Shown here one piece after another: positions 25,130 through 35,293 of a stretch of 64,000 bases of DNA. Source of the DNA: an uncultured Sulfitobacter sp. (GTDB taxonomy: Bacteria; Pseudomonadota; Alphaproteobacteria; Rhodobacterales; Rhodobacteraceae); the NCBI RefSeq assembly GCF_947500075.1, contig NZ_CANMQS010000010.1, positions 1-64,000 of the forward strand. The letters run 5' to 3'. Below the pieces are notes generated by a model that ran no database searches, was not told where the DNA came from, and was given only the letters and a program-made list of their open reading frames with translations. A program made the position numbers and the translations under genes. Each line of letters starts with the position of its first letter. Within the stretch, counting starts at the first letter, position 1.

Positions 25130-26131
25130 ATGAAACACTTCAAGACAGTTTTGGCGGCCGCTGCGGTCGCGCTTGCCGGCCTTCCAGCCAGTGCGCAGGA
25201 CCTTGTAAAGATCGGGACGTTTGTGCCCGAACAATCGGTCGGTGTGGCCCGTGTGATCAAACCCTGGATGGACGCGGTCAGTGCCGAAACCGACAGTGTC
25301 CGCTTGCAAGGGTTCTGGGGCGGCACCCTTGGAAAATCACCGTTCAAGCAATTCGAACTGGTGCAGAATGGTGTGATGGACGTCAGCTGGGTGCTGCCCT
25401 CCTATACCGCCGGGCAATTCCCTGAAATGGGCGTGTTTGAGCTGCCGTTCCTGTTCCGCACAGCGGATGAGGCAAGCGTCGTGGGTTGGAAACTGCATGA
25501 GCAGGGCCTGCTGACCGGTTTTGACGGTGTGCATGTCATCGGCTTTTTTGCAGCCGAGCCAAATGCGCTGTTCCTAAAAACCAAAGCCGATGATCTGTCT
25601 GGCCTTCAGAACATGAAAATCCGCGCTGTGGGCGGCATTCACGCATCATGGCTGGAAAGCCTCGGCGCGGCATCCGAAACCCTCAGCTCTGCTGAGATGA
25701 ACGAAGCGCTCAACCGCGGTACGCTGGATGGGGCGGTGCAGGGCTGGACGGGCATGCGGACCTTCAAATCCCTGCCGCTGGTCGATCAGGCGCATTCGGT
25801 TCCCGCAGGTGCAATCCCGTTTCTGCTGCTGATGAACAAGTCCAAATGGGATGCCCTCCCACCCGAGGCGCAGGACAAGATGATGGCGCATGGTGGCATG
25901 GCCATGGCTGAAATGGGCGGCGGTGCCTATACGGCGGTGGGTGAGGACATCCGCGCGGGCATCGTCGATGAAGGCCGGATCGAGATTGTCGAATACTCCG
26001 ATGATCAATTGGCACAATGGGCTGAGGCGGCAGAGGGCGTGCATCAGGCCTGGATTGAGGCGACACCCAACGGGCAGGCTGTGTATGACGCAGCAGTTGC
26101 TGCGTTGGCTGAGATGCGCGGCGCCATGTAA
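25130..26131 (+). CDS. TRAP transporter solute-binding protein (DctP type)
   Basis: Periplasmic protein, 333 aa, with a signal peptide ending ASA-QD. It binds an organic acid and docks on the DctQM membrane complex. DctP-type segments are FELPFLFRTADEA, NMKIRAVGGIHASWLESLGA and MNEALNRGTLDGAVQGW. The ribosome site is AAGGAG. The ligand is likely the carboxylate or aromatic substrate degraded by the operon's enzymes. Confidence 0.88.
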   Translation: MKHFKTVLAAAAVALAGLPASAQDLVKIGTFVPEQSVGVARVIKPWMDAVSAETDSVRLQGFWGGTLGKSPFKQFELVQNGVMDVSWVLPSYTAGQFPEMGVFELPFLFRTADEASVVGWKLHEQGLLTGFDGVHVIGFFAAEPNALFLKTKADDLSGLQNMKIRAVGGIHASWLESLGAASETLSSAEMNEALNRGTLDGAVQGWTGMRTFKSLPLVDQAHSVPAGAIPFLLLMNKSKWDALPPEAQDKMMAHGGMAMAEMGGGAYTAVGEDIRAGIVDEGRIEIVEYSDDQLAQWAEAAEGVHQAWIEATPNGQAVYDAAVAALAEMRGAM

Positions 26132-26685
26132 TGGGGCCGTCCGCCACCGCCCAACGCCTTGACCGGATCACGCAGGCCGTGGCCCTGATCGGCTTTGCCG
26201 GGCTGGTGGGCGTGGCGTTCCTTATCTTCTATGACGGCGGCGCGCGCTATCTGAACGCGCCGCGCATTCATGGGCTCAAGGACTATGGAGAGGTCGTGTA
26301 CCCGCTGGTCATCGCAAGCTGCTTTCCTGCGGGTCTGCTGCGCCAGACCAACGTCACCGTGCGGGTGTTTGGCAAGGTGGGGGGATCGCGGCTCAATGCG
26401 TGGCTGGAAGCCTTCGCGGCCTTTGTGGTGCTGGTGTTCTTTGCGATCCTCGCGTGGCAATTCGTGAAGTTGACGGGGAAATACGCGGAGGCAGGGCGCA
26501 CAACGCGCACGATCGGCATTCCGCTGGCGCCATGGTGGTGGGTGACAACGGCGATAATGGCGACCTGCGTCCCGGTGCAGTTCTATGTCTTTCTAAGTTG
26601 GGTGCGGGCCGCCCTGTCAGATAACGCGGCAAGCCATGAAGGATTGGCGACGGCAGAAATAGAAACGCTGGGCGGTGGCACCTGA
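26131..26685 (+). CDS. TRAP transporter small membrane subunit (DctQ type)
   Basis: A 184-aa protein with four membrane helices (about residues 15-37, 55-72, 89-109 and 130-152), the standard size for DctQ. Conserved features include the inner-membrane loop SCFPAGLLRQTNVTV and the fourth-helix start PLAPWWWVTTAIM. Start and stop each share bases with the neighbouring genes (one-base overlaps), typical of TRAP operons. Confidence 0.83.
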   Translation: MGPSATAQRLDRITQAVALIGFAGLVGVAFLIFYDGGARYLNAPRIHGLKDYGEVVYPLVIASCFPAGLLRQTNVTVRVFGKVGGSRLNAWLEAFAAFVVLVFFAILAWQFVKLTGKYAEAGRTTRTIGIPLAPWWWVTTAIMATCVPVQFYVFLSWVRAALSDNAASHEGLATAEIETLGGGT

Positions 26686-27998
26686 TGGTCAGTGATCCCT
26701 TGACGACCGGGCTGCTGGGGCTTGGCGCGATGTTTCTGCTGATCGTCCTGCAAGTGCCTGTCGGCATTGCGATGGGGGTTGTGGGTGTCGCGGGCACCGG
26801 GTTGATCATCGGCTTTGGCCCCGCCTTGACCCTTCTGGCGACAGAGCCGTCATCGGCAATGTCTGCCGAGGGGCTGGCGGTCATTGCGCTCTTTCTGCTG
26901 ATGGGGAACCTTGCGCATGCTGGGGGCCTGTCGGATGAACTCTACCGGCTTGCCTATGCCTTTCTGGGCCATCGACGCGGTGGGTTGATCTTTGCCACCA
27001 TTGGCACCTGCGCGGGTTTTGGGGCGATATGCGGGTCTTCGGTTGCAACGGCCGCGACCATGGCGCGGATTGCGCTGCCGCAAATGATCGAACGCGGCTA
27101 TGCGCGGTCGCTGGCTGCGGGCGCAATTGCATCTGGCGGGACCCTTGGCATGATCGTGCCGCCGTCTGTGGTGATGATCCTCTATGCGATCCTTACCGAG
27201 AATTCGATCATCGCCCTGTTCCTCGCGGCTGTGATCCCCGGTATCCTGGCGGTTGTCTTTTACTTCGTGGCGATTGCCATTGTTGTGCGCCTCTACCCCG
27301 AAACCGCGCCGCGGGGGGAGCGGCTGAACTGGCGGCAACGCCGCCGTGAGGTGCGCAACAGCTGGGCGGTTGTACTGCTGGCGGTCTCCGTCTCCGGCGG
27401 GATCTATTCAGGCATCTTTACCGTGACCGAAGCCGCCGCGGTTGGCGCATCAATGGCGTTGGTCATCTCGCTGGTCCGCCGCCGCCTGACGGGGCGGAGC
27501 TTTCTGGCAAGCCTTGGTGATACCGCATCAAACACCGGTCTGATCTTTGTCATCATCATCGGCGCATCGGTGTTTTCCTATTTCGCCACCTTGTCCGGAC
27601 TTCCGGCCGCGATTGTCGCCTGGATCGAAGCGATGGGTCTGCCCCCACTTGCTGTGATCGCGCTGCTGATGGTGTTTTTCCTGATCCTCGGGTCGATCTT
27701 TGACACCATCGCCGCGATGGTCCTGACGCTGCCCTTCGTCTATCCGCTGGTCATCGGACTTGGCTATGATCCGATCTGGTGGGGCGTGGTCAACATCGTG
27801 GTGATTGAATTGGGGATGATCACGCCGCCCATCGGCATCAATGTCTTTGTCTTGCATGGCATGGCGCGCGATCTGCCGTTGCGCACGATCTTTCGCGGGG
27901 TGACGCCCTTCCTTCTGGCCGATCTGGTGCGCCTGATCGTGCTGATCCTGTTTCCCGCTCTCAGCCTGTGGCTGCCGGGTGTTCTGGGGTGGCTGTGA
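26685..27998 (+). CDS. TRAP transporter large membrane subunit (DctM type)
   Basis: Twelve-helix permease of 437 aa from the DctM family, which carries out Na+-driven uptake. Signature regions are AICGSSVATAATMARIALPQM, SGGTLGMIVPPSV and LGSIFDTIAAMVLTLPFVYP, with ELGMITPPIGINVFVLHG near the C-terminus. Full length. Its TGA stop overlaps the ATG of the racemase-like gene. Confidence 0.9.
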   Translation: MVSDPLTTGLLGLGAMFLLIVLQVPVGIAMGVVGVAGTGLIIGFGPALTLLATEPSSAMSAEGLAVIALFLLMGNLAHAGGLSDELYRLAYAFLGHRRGGLIFATIGTCAGFGAICGSSVATAATMARIALPQMIERGYARSLAAGAIASGGTLGMIVPPSVVMILYAILTENSIIALFLAAVIPGILAVVFYFVAIAIVVRLYPETAPRGERLNWRQRRREVRNSWAVVLLAVSVSGGIYSGIFTVTEAAAVGASMALVISLVRRRLTGRSFLASLGDTASNTGLIFVIIIGASVFSYFATLSGLPAAIVAWIEAMGLPPLAVIALLMVFFLILGSIFDTIAAMVLTLPFVYPLVIGLGYDPIWWGVVNIVVIELGMITPPIGINVFVLHGMARDLPLRTIFRGVTPFLLADLVRLIVLILFPALSLWLPGVLGWL

Positions 27999-28768
27999 TG
28001 GCGCTGGAGTACGGGCAAAACGGGTTGTGGGGGGTGCTGACACCACAGGCCAACACCACGGTTGAGCCGGAACTTTGGGCACTTTTGCCCCCCGGTCATT
28101 CCATGATCAACGCGCGGCTGGTGTCCGAAGAACCCACGATCGAGGAGCGGCTGGTTGATTACACAACCCGTTTTGAGGAAACCACAAACCGCTTTGCCAA
28201 TGCGCCTTTCACCTGCATCGCAGCCGCCTGTACCGGGGCGTCCTACCTGATCGGCCCACAGCGCGAGGCTGAGATCGTCTCTGGGATGCAGGTCCGCTTT
28301 CACGTCCCCTTCCTGACCGCAGCACTGGCCACAGTGGCAGCCCTGCGTGCGTTGGGCGCGCGGCGGATTGCATTGCTGACACCCTATCCGGAAACCCTGA
28401 ACCGGCCCTGCATCCCCTATTGGGAAAGCTTCGGGCTGGAGGTTGTCACAAAGGCGGGGCCAGGCCTCGAAGAGGCGGCCTTTCACCCGATCTACGCGAT
28501 GGCGAGATCTGGCGTATTGGCGGCATATCGGCAGCTGTCCGACACCGATGCAGATGCTGTTTTGATGCTGGGAACGGGCATGGCCACGCTTGGTCCGATC
28601 CTGACCGGGCTGGACGAAGGGTTGATGCCAGCCGTTTCATGCAATCTTGCACTGGCATGGGCCGCCTCCCAAGCCCGGACCTGGGATGACCTTGACGCCG
28701 GGACGTTTGACGCGTGGCAACAGGCCCATCACTGGCGGGACCGATTTGAAGCCATGTCGCGGGGCTGA
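27998..28768 (+). CDS. Asp/Glu racemase superfamily enzyme (maleate isomerase-like)
   Basis: A 256-aa protein of the Asp/Glu/hydantoin racemase fold. It has both candidate catalytic cysteines, Cys78 in IAAACTGASYLIG and Cys215 in PAVSCNLAL, as in maleate cis-trans isomerases and true racemases rather than one-Cys decarboxylases. The opening GVLTPQANTTVEPE matches the maleate-isomerase/AMDase group. It is the last gene of the catabolic operon and could isomerise a cis-dicarboxylate formed from ring cleavage. That substrate is inference. Confidence 0.75.
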   Translation: MALEYGQNGLWGVLTPQANTTVEPELWALLPPGHSMINARLVSEEPTIEERLVDYTTRFEETTNRFANAPFTCIAAACTGASYLIGPQREAEIVSGMQVRFHVPFLTAALATVAALRALGARRIALLTPYPETLNRPCIPYWESFGLEVVTKAGPGLEEAAFHPIYAMARSGVLAAYRQLSDTDADAVLMLGTGMATLGPILTGLDEGLMPAVSCNLALAWAASQARTWDDLDAGTFDAWQQAHHWRDRFEAMSRG

Positions 28769-28777
28769 GGGCAGTGA

Positions 28778-29761
28778 TCAACTCCCGTTCGTCAACCGCT
28801 TGCGCCGTTCCCTGATCTTTGCATCCGATGCGGCCGTCCCGTCGTGGAACGACCCGAACCACTTGTCCCAGGGCAGCTCAAGCGAGCCATAGTTACACTC
28901 AAAATACCGGTGGTGCATCTGGTGGTGGAACGTGCCCAGCTTCAGGCGGTTCTTGTCCTTGACCACCATACCCTCAAATCCGGTATGCGTGGTGGCTGCG
29001 GTCAGCGCGTAGTATTGCAAATGGAACAGGATATGGATCGGGTGGGCCGCAACAACAAAGTGGATCAGGACCGAGCCGAGGAAGATCAGATGCTCAACCG
29101 GGTGCATCGCCATGCCTGACCAGGGGCCCACATTGATGTTGCGGTGATGCAGGGCATGAACGTGTTTGTACAGGAACGGGATGTGCAGGAAGCGGTGGAT
29201 CCAGTAGAAATAGAAACTCTCCCAAACAGGTATCAGCAAGAACAGGGCGATGAACCAGACAGGGGAGGCGGCCCAGGTCAGCATCGGCGCGACCCCATTG
29301 GCGAGCGCCCAGAACATCAATACCTCATAGGCCGTCCAGATGGTCACACCGCTGGCAATTGTCCAGAACATGTTGTCCCTGATCTGCCCGCCCAGGGTGA
29401 ACTGCCGCCCGTTTTTCATCAGCGGCCGCGCGTCATATTTCAACGCCTGTCCCTGTTTTGTGAACGTGTAGAAATACAGATGCAATCCACCGGCAACGAG
29501 GCTCATCAAAACCACATTGCGCACAAACATCTCAGCGATCCAGCCAAAGGCCAGCGTCCTTGTCTCCGCCAGCGGCGGCTGAAACCAGTAAAAGGAGATA
29601 CAGGCGATGGCGACGACGATCAGCCGTTCCGTAATGAAGAACCACGAGCTCCAGAGCCATGCCACCATCTGCATCGGACGGGGCGGCCATTGAAAGAACG
29701 GCGAGACCTGAAGCGGTATATCAGGAACATGGTTCCAGCCTTTGAGCGGCGCGTCGGACAT
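28778..29761 (-). CDS. Sterol desaturase / fatty acid hydroxylase family membrane protein
   Basis: Membrane di-iron enzyme of about 327 aa with several helices. The eight-His motif set is visible: HRFLH, HALHH and HHQMHHRYFECNYG, plus an internal His near EHLIF. These bind two irons for hydroxylation or desaturation of a lipid. The start giving MSDAPLKGWNH is preferred, as GAGG lies upstream. It converges on the racemase-like gene (9-bp gap) and is divergent from the LysR gene. The lipid substrate is unknown. Confidence 0.83.
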   Translation of the reverse strand: MSDAPLKGWNHVPDIPLQVSPFFQWPPRPMQMVAWLWSSWFFITERLIVVAIACISFYWFQPPLAETRTLAFGWIAEMFVRNVVLMSLVAGGLHLYFYTFTKQGQALKYDARPLMKNGRQFTLGGQIRDNMFWTIASGVTIWTAYEVLMFWALANGVAPMLTWAASPVWFIALFLLIPVWESFYFYWIHRFLHIPFLYKHVHALHHRNINVGPWSGMAMHPVEHLIFLGSVLIHFVVAAHPIHILFHLQYYALTAATTHTGFEGMVVKDKNRLKLGTFHHQMHHRYFECNYGSLELPWDKWFGSFHDGTAASDAKIRERRKRLTNGS

Positions 29762-29863
29762 GATGAACCTCATGGGGTTGCGATGGTTTCAGTCTGACAT
29801 GGATGGCTTCATGGCAAAAATAGTATAAATAGATAAACAAAATCGGACAAGCAGAGGTAGGCA

Positions 29864-30796
29864 ATGGCGCTCACGCTCAAGGCTATGGCCTATTTCACCA
29901 CCGCCCTGCGCCACGGCAATATCGCCAAAGCCGCGGCAGAGTTGAATATCGCAGCATCTGCCATTGCGACGGCGATTGATCAGGTTGAAGCGGAGTTTGG
30001 TCTGACGCTCGTCACCCGGCAACGCGCACGGGGCATTCAGGCCAATGCGAGCGGGCGCGAAGTCGCACGCAAATGCGCGCGTCTGCTGGAGGAGTATCGC
30101 TCTCTGCTGGCAGAAGGCGCTGCGCTCAAACAATCGCTCAGCGGCACGTTGCGGGTCGGGTATTATGCCCCTATCGCCCCGGCGTTTCTGCCCCAGATCC
30201 TCGAAAACTGCCTGCTTCACGGGACCGACGTCACGCTTGAGCTGGAAGAATGCGACAACGATCAGGCGCAGGACGGGCTGCTCGAGGGTAGATATGATGC
30301 GATCCTGTTTGTGACAGAGGACCTGCGCCCCGCGCTGACCTACGACACGCTCCTGACGGCGCCACCTTATTGCCTGTTGCCTGCAACCCACCCTTTGGCT
30401 GCGCACCCCAGCATCACAATGGCGCAGATCGCGCGGGAGCCGCTGGTCGTCCTCAACCGTCCCGTCGCCGCCTCCTACTATGAAGGGCTTTTTGAGCCGG
30501 GCGCGCGGCAAGCGCCTGTCGTGGCCTATGCAAACTCAACCGAGATGGTCCGCAGCCTCGTCGCTGCCGGACGGGGCTGCGCGATCCTGAACATGCGCCC
30601 GCTCACGTCGGAGAGCTATTCAGGTGCCAAAGTGGTGGAACGACCCATCACGGACGACCTGCCGCCACTCACCCTTGCCATTGGCTACGACAGGTCCGCG
30701 CCCCGCCGGATTGTACAGGTATTTGCTGATGGCTGCCGCCGCCATTTCGCCAGAACGGGGCGGGCGCAATGTATCGTGCCGCCGGCACCCAGATGA
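29864..30796 (+). CDS. LysR family transcriptional regulator
   Basis: A 310-aa LysR regulator with N-terminal winged HTH (residues 1-60; NIAKAAAELNIAASAIATAI) and a type-2 periplasmic-binding-like effector domain from about 90. AGAGGTAGGC precedes the ATG. It is divergent from the fatty-acid-hydroxylase-type gene with a 102-bp AT-rich gap, so it most likely controls that gene. Confidence 0.87.
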   Translation: MALTLKAMAYFTTALRHGNIAKAAAELNIAASAIATAIDQVEAEFGLTLVTRQRARGIQANASGREVARKCARLLEEYRSLLAEGAALKQSLSGTLRVGYYAPIAPAFLPQILENCLLHGTDVTLELEECDNDQAQDGLLEGRYDAILFVTEDLRPALTYDTLLTAPPYCLLPATHPLAAHPSITMAQIAREPLVVLNRPVAASYYEGLFEPGARQAPVVAYANSTEMVRSLVAAGRGCAILNMRPLTSESYSGAKVVERPITDDLPPLTLAIGYDRSAPRRIVQVFADGCRRHFARTGRAQCIVPPAPR

Positions 30797-30851
30797 TCTG
30801 ACTATAGCGTATCCCGACACCTCCCGGCCAATCCCTGCTTCCAAATGGTTC

Positions 30852-30888
30852 AAAAAACCTCGGGAGTATGAGGGCAGACAGCCCTCAT
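30852..30888 (-). terminator. Rho-independent terminator of the betaine transporter operon
   Basis: GCCCTCAT and ATGAGGGC (30868-30888) form a perfect 8-bp stem with a 5-base loop. In the minus direction a run of six T (30857-30852) follows 10 bases later. It lies 57 bp after the permease stop. Confidence 0.5.
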
Positions 30889-30944
30889 CCCGCCGCCCTG
30901 CGTGGCGGCGGCACCTTTCCACCAGCGCGATCCTCAGGAAAGGA

Positions 30945-32933
30945 TCAATCCCCCAATCCCAGCGCCTTCTTCTGGTCTGACGCCCATTTCAGGATGGTCA
31001 GATCAAACGTCAGCGCCATCAGCGACACACAAATCCCCAGAACGAAGTTCTTGCCCAGATCCGTTCCCGCAAGGGTGCGCTGCAACTCCTGACCCAGATC
31101 CTGCGTCCCGATGAAGGCCGCGATGATCACCATGAAGAAGGCAAACATGATCGCCTGATTGAACCCCACCGCCATTGTCGGCAAGGCCAACGGCAATTGC
31201 ACGTTGATCAGCTTCTGCATACGCGTGGCCCCCGACATATCCGCCGCTTCTGTCATTTCCTCAGGCACGGACCGCAGTCCTTCAATGGTGTAGCGGGTCA
31301 GCGGCACCATGGCGAAAATCAGGATCGAGAAGATGACCGCAATGTCCGTAATGCCGAACAACATGATCGCCGGGATCAGATAGACAAAGCTGGGGAAGGT
31401 CTGGGCCGTGTCACAGACCAGCAGAATACGTTTTGACCATCTCTCTGTCCGTGCAGCCCAGATGCCCAGCGGCAGGCCGATGATCATCGCAAGTGCCACG
31501 GCAGAGATCACCGAATAGAGGGTGATCACCGACCGGTCCCACCAGCCCGACAATGCCACGAGGGAAAAGAACACCGCCGCAAGGATCGCCTGTTTGCGTC
31601 CCCCAAGCCAAAGGGCAAAAGCCGTCACCAGCAGGATCAGGGCGGGGGTCGGGATCGACAGCAGGAAGTTGCGGAAGGGGATCAGCACCTGAACGTTCAG
31701 GAAGGCGCGCAGAAAACCGGTTACGGCTTTCACGGCGTCGATGTTCAGGAACCCCTTGATCAGCGTGTCGATTTCCTTGCCCTGACTGAAGTTCTGTTTC
31801 CGCCCGATGGTGGCGGCAACTTCAACAAATTGCGACACGATGATGAAGAACACAAACAGGCCGACCGCCAGCACCAGGGTGAGATGGCGTTTCCACCATG
31901 GCGTGCCTTTCTCGAAATGCTCGGGCTGTTTCACCACCCAGGCTTTCGACATCCGGTCGAGCGTCACGGCAAGCAATACAATCGTGACACCAATCTCAAA
32001 CGACCGGCCCAGTTTGAAGCTGCCCATCATCGCCAGCAGCTTGGCGCCAAGTCCGGGCATGCCGATGAAGGCGGTCAAAACGACCATCGCCAGACACAAC
32101 ATGATGACCTGATTGACGCCCACCAATATCTCTGTGCGGGCGGAAGGGATGTAGACGTGGCGCAGCAACTGCCAGCGGCTGCATCCGCTCATTTCACCTG
32201 CCTCAACCACTTCTGGTGAGACCTTTTGCAATCCCAGCGTGGTCATCAGGATCATCGGCGGAATGGCATAGATCGTCGTGGCCACAGCGCCCGCGGTGGG
32301 GCCCACTTTGAAAAAGATCACCGCAGGCAGCAGGTAGGTGAAAAAGGGCAGGGTTTGGAGGACCGACAGGATCGGTTTGAGCGCCCGGTTCACCCAGGGC
32401 TTGCGCCACGCCAGAATGCCCAGCGTCAGACCAATGACAAAGGCGAGCGGGGCGGCCACGACGAGGACAGACATCGTCTCCATCGCGATTTTCCACTGGC
32501 CGATCAGCGCGGTCCAGACAAAGGTACCGCCCGCCAGCAGCGCCATGCGCCAGCCGCCCAGATAATACCCGATCACGGCGGCAACGGCTGCGATGGAGGT
32601 CCACGGGATGGGGCCAAGGTTCGGCCAGCGTCGTTTGCCAAAAAGCAGGTTCGCCGTGGCGTCCAGTATCCATTCCAGCCCTTCGGTCAGGGTTCGGGTG
32701 ACGGCAAGCAGGCCCAGATCATCCTTAACGAAATTGAAAATCGCATCCAGCCAGATCGCAAAGGGGGGCACCATTGCTTCGGGGACGCGAAACAATGCGT
32801 CTGGTAGCAGGCCCGCATAGCGCAGCAGGGTGAGCGCAACCGCAACGGCGACAAGCACCAGCGCGGCCTTGCTGCGCGACAGGCCGCCAAAGCCGGGGGA
32901 GATATTGCCGTGAACCTCTGTCGCGTCGGCCAT
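30945..32933 (-). CDS. Glycine betaine/proline ABC permease, double-length (ProW type)
   Basis: Inner-membrane permease of 662 aa carrying two BPD transport domains in one chain. Each has an EAA loop: EAGEMSGCSRWQLLRHVYIP near residue 245 and EAADMSGATRMQKLINVQLP near 565. ProW/OpuAB proteins normally have one such domain (about 300-350 aa), so this is a tandem fusion that may serve as a complete membrane channel. Its start overlaps the ATPase stop by one base. Role: import of osmoprotectants such as glycine betaine. Confidence 0.85.
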   Translation of the reverse strand: MADATEVHGNISPGFGGLSRSKAALVLVAVAVALTLLRYAGLLPDALFRVPEAMVPPFAIWLDAIFNFVKDDLGLLAVTRTLTEGLEWILDATANLLFGKRRWPNLGPIPWTSIAAVAAVIGYYLGGWRMALLAGGTFVWTALIGQWKIAMETMSVLVVAAPLAFVIGLTLGILAWRKPWVNRALKPILSVLQTLPFFTYLLPAVIFFKVGPTAGAVATTIYAIPPMILMTTLGLQKVSPEVVEAGEMSGCSRWQLLRHVYIPSARTEILVGVNQVIMLCLAMVVLTAFIGMPGLGAKLLAMMGSFKLGRSFEIGVTIVLLAVTLDRMSKAWVVKQPEHFEKGTPWWKRHLTLVLAVGLFVFFIIVSQFVEVAATIGRKQNFSQGKEIDTLIKGFLNIDAVKAVTGFLRAFLNVQVLIPFRNFLLSIPTPALILLVTAFALWLGGRKQAILAAVFFSLVALSGWWDRSVITLYSVISAVALAMIIGLPLGIWAARTERWSKRILLVCDTAQTFPSFVYLIPAIMLFGITDIAVIFSILIFAMVPLTRYTIEGLRSVPEEMTEAADMSGATRMQKLINVQLPLALPTMAVGFNQAIMFAFFMVIIAAFIGTQDLGQELQRTLAGTDLGKNFVLGICVSLMALTFDLTILKWASDQKKALGLGD

Positions 32934-33949
32934 CAGCCTGTCTCCAGCAGAATGGTCAAACCGGCCTGACGCTCCATACCGCCGATCACCTGACCTTGCT
33001 TGGCCACGGGAATGACATCGCGGGTGTCATGCACCAGCAGTTTGGCCAATTCCTGAATGGTGGCGCCTGCATCCACCGGTTCGCCTTCGCCTTTGTTGTC
33101 AGGGCTTGCCAGCACACCGGCGTGGACCACGCGGGCCTTGTCGATCTCTTCGGTGAATTTGCGGACGTATTCCGTGGCCGGGTGCAGCACGATCTGATCG
33201 GGTGTGTCGCACTGCTCCACCGCGCCGTCTTTCATGATGGCGATGCGGTCTGCCAGCCGCAGGGCTTCGTCAAAATCGTGGGTGATGAACACGATGGTCT
33301 TGCCCAGCATGTCCTGAAGGCGCAGGAATTCGTCCTGCATCTCACGCCGGATCAGCGGATCAAGGGCGGAGAAGGGTTCATCCAGAAACCAGATATCAGG
33401 CTCAATCGCCAGCGACCGGGCGATGCCCACGCGCTGCTGCTGACCGCCTGAGAGTTCGCGGGGGAAGTATTCCTCCCGGCCCTCAAGCCCAACGAGCTTG
33501 ACCACTTCCATCGCACGCGCCCGGCGTTCATGTTTGTCCTGCCCGCGCATCTCCAGCGGGAAGGCCACGTTTTCCAGCACCGTGCGGTGCGGCAGCAGGC
33601 CAAAGCTCTGAAACACCATGCCCATCTTGTTGCGCCGCAACTCGATCAGTTCTTTCTCGGACAGTTGCATGATGTCCTGACCTTCGACCTCAATCGTGCC
33701 GCCGGTGATGTCGTGCAGGCGGGAGAAGCACCGCACAAGCGTGGATTTGCCGGAGCCGGAAAGCCCCATGATGACCAGCATCTCGCCGCGCCCCACCTCA
33801 ATAGAGACGTCCTTGACACCGGCGATGTATCCATCTGCCCGGATCGCATCAAAGCTGTGATCCTGCGGCATCTGTTTGATGTATGCGGCCGGGTCGGGAC
33901 CGAAGATTTTCCAGACATTCTTGCAGGAAATTACGGGCGTTTCGGTCAT
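32933..33949 (-). CDS. proV: Glycine betaine/proline ABC ATP-binding protein (ProV/OpuAA type)
   Basis: ATPase of 338 aa with Walker A GLSGSGKST, the ProV-specific N-terminal part (IFGPDPAAYIK), signature ELSGGQQQRVGIARSLA, Walker B IWFLDEPFSALD, and a C-terminal CBS-like remnant (DVIPVAKQGQVIGG) used by relatives to sense ionic strength. The start MTETPVISC has GGGGAGCC upstream. It is separated from the upstream binding-protein gene by a terminator-like hairpin. Confidence 0.85.
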   Translation of the reverse strand: MTETPVISCKNVWKIFGPDPAAYIKQMPQDHSFDAIRADGYIAGVKDVSIEVGRGEMLVIMGLSGSGKSTLVRCFSRLHDITGGTIEVEGQDIMQLSEKELIELRRNKMGMVFQSFGLLPHRTVLENVAFPLEMRGQDKHERRARAMEVVKLVGLEGREEYFPRELSGGQQQRVGIARSLAIEPDIWFLDEPFSALDPLIRREMQDEFLRLQDMLGKTIVFITHDFDEALRLADRIAIMKDGAVEQCDTPDQIVLHPATEYVRKFTEEIDKARVVHAGVLASPDNKGEGEPVDAGATIQELAKLLVHDTRDVIPVAKQGQVIGGMERQAGLTILLETG

Positions 33950-33986
33950 TGAATGGCTCCCCTGCACCGATCTAGCACATCGGTGG

Positions 33987-34022
33987 AAAAAACGCCCGCC
34001 CAGAACTTCTTCGGGGCGGGCG
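33987..34022 (-). terminator. Intra-operon terminator/attenuator between binding protein and ATPase genes
   Basis: CGCCCGCCC (33993-34001) pairs with GGGCGGGCG (34014-34022). In the minus direction the stem is followed at once by six T (33992-33987), a textbook intrinsic terminator. Because proV and the permease lie directly downstream without an obvious promoter, partial read-through would give more binding protein than transporter. Confidence 0.65.
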
Positions 34023-34046
34023 GTCGAACATGTCTACGCGGGTGGC

Positions 34047-35072
<1,026 letters not shown>

Positions 35073-35215
35073 TCACGTGGGCGAAACCGGTTGCCGAGGT
35101 CCACTTCTCCAGTCTTGCACGATTTTCCTAACAATCAAGTTTTTTTCTTGAGGCGGTGCGTTTCTATTTCATGCGCAGGCGATGAAATTGCGGATCTGCT
35201 CACGGATTACTCAAG

Positions 35216-35251
35216 AAAAACAGGCGGGCGCGCGTTGCCCAAACGCGCGCC
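35216..35251 (-). terminator. Rho-independent terminator of the tctCBA-type operon
   Basis: GGCGCGCGTT (35227-35236) and AACGCGCGCC (35242-35251) form a perfect 10-bp stem with a 5-base loop. In the minus direction five T (35220-35216) follow. It is placed 43 bp after the TctA stop. Confidence 0.65.
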
Positions 35252-35293
35252 GATGGTTTTAATCTGTTTTGTTGTCAGGGTATTAGAGTTCGC

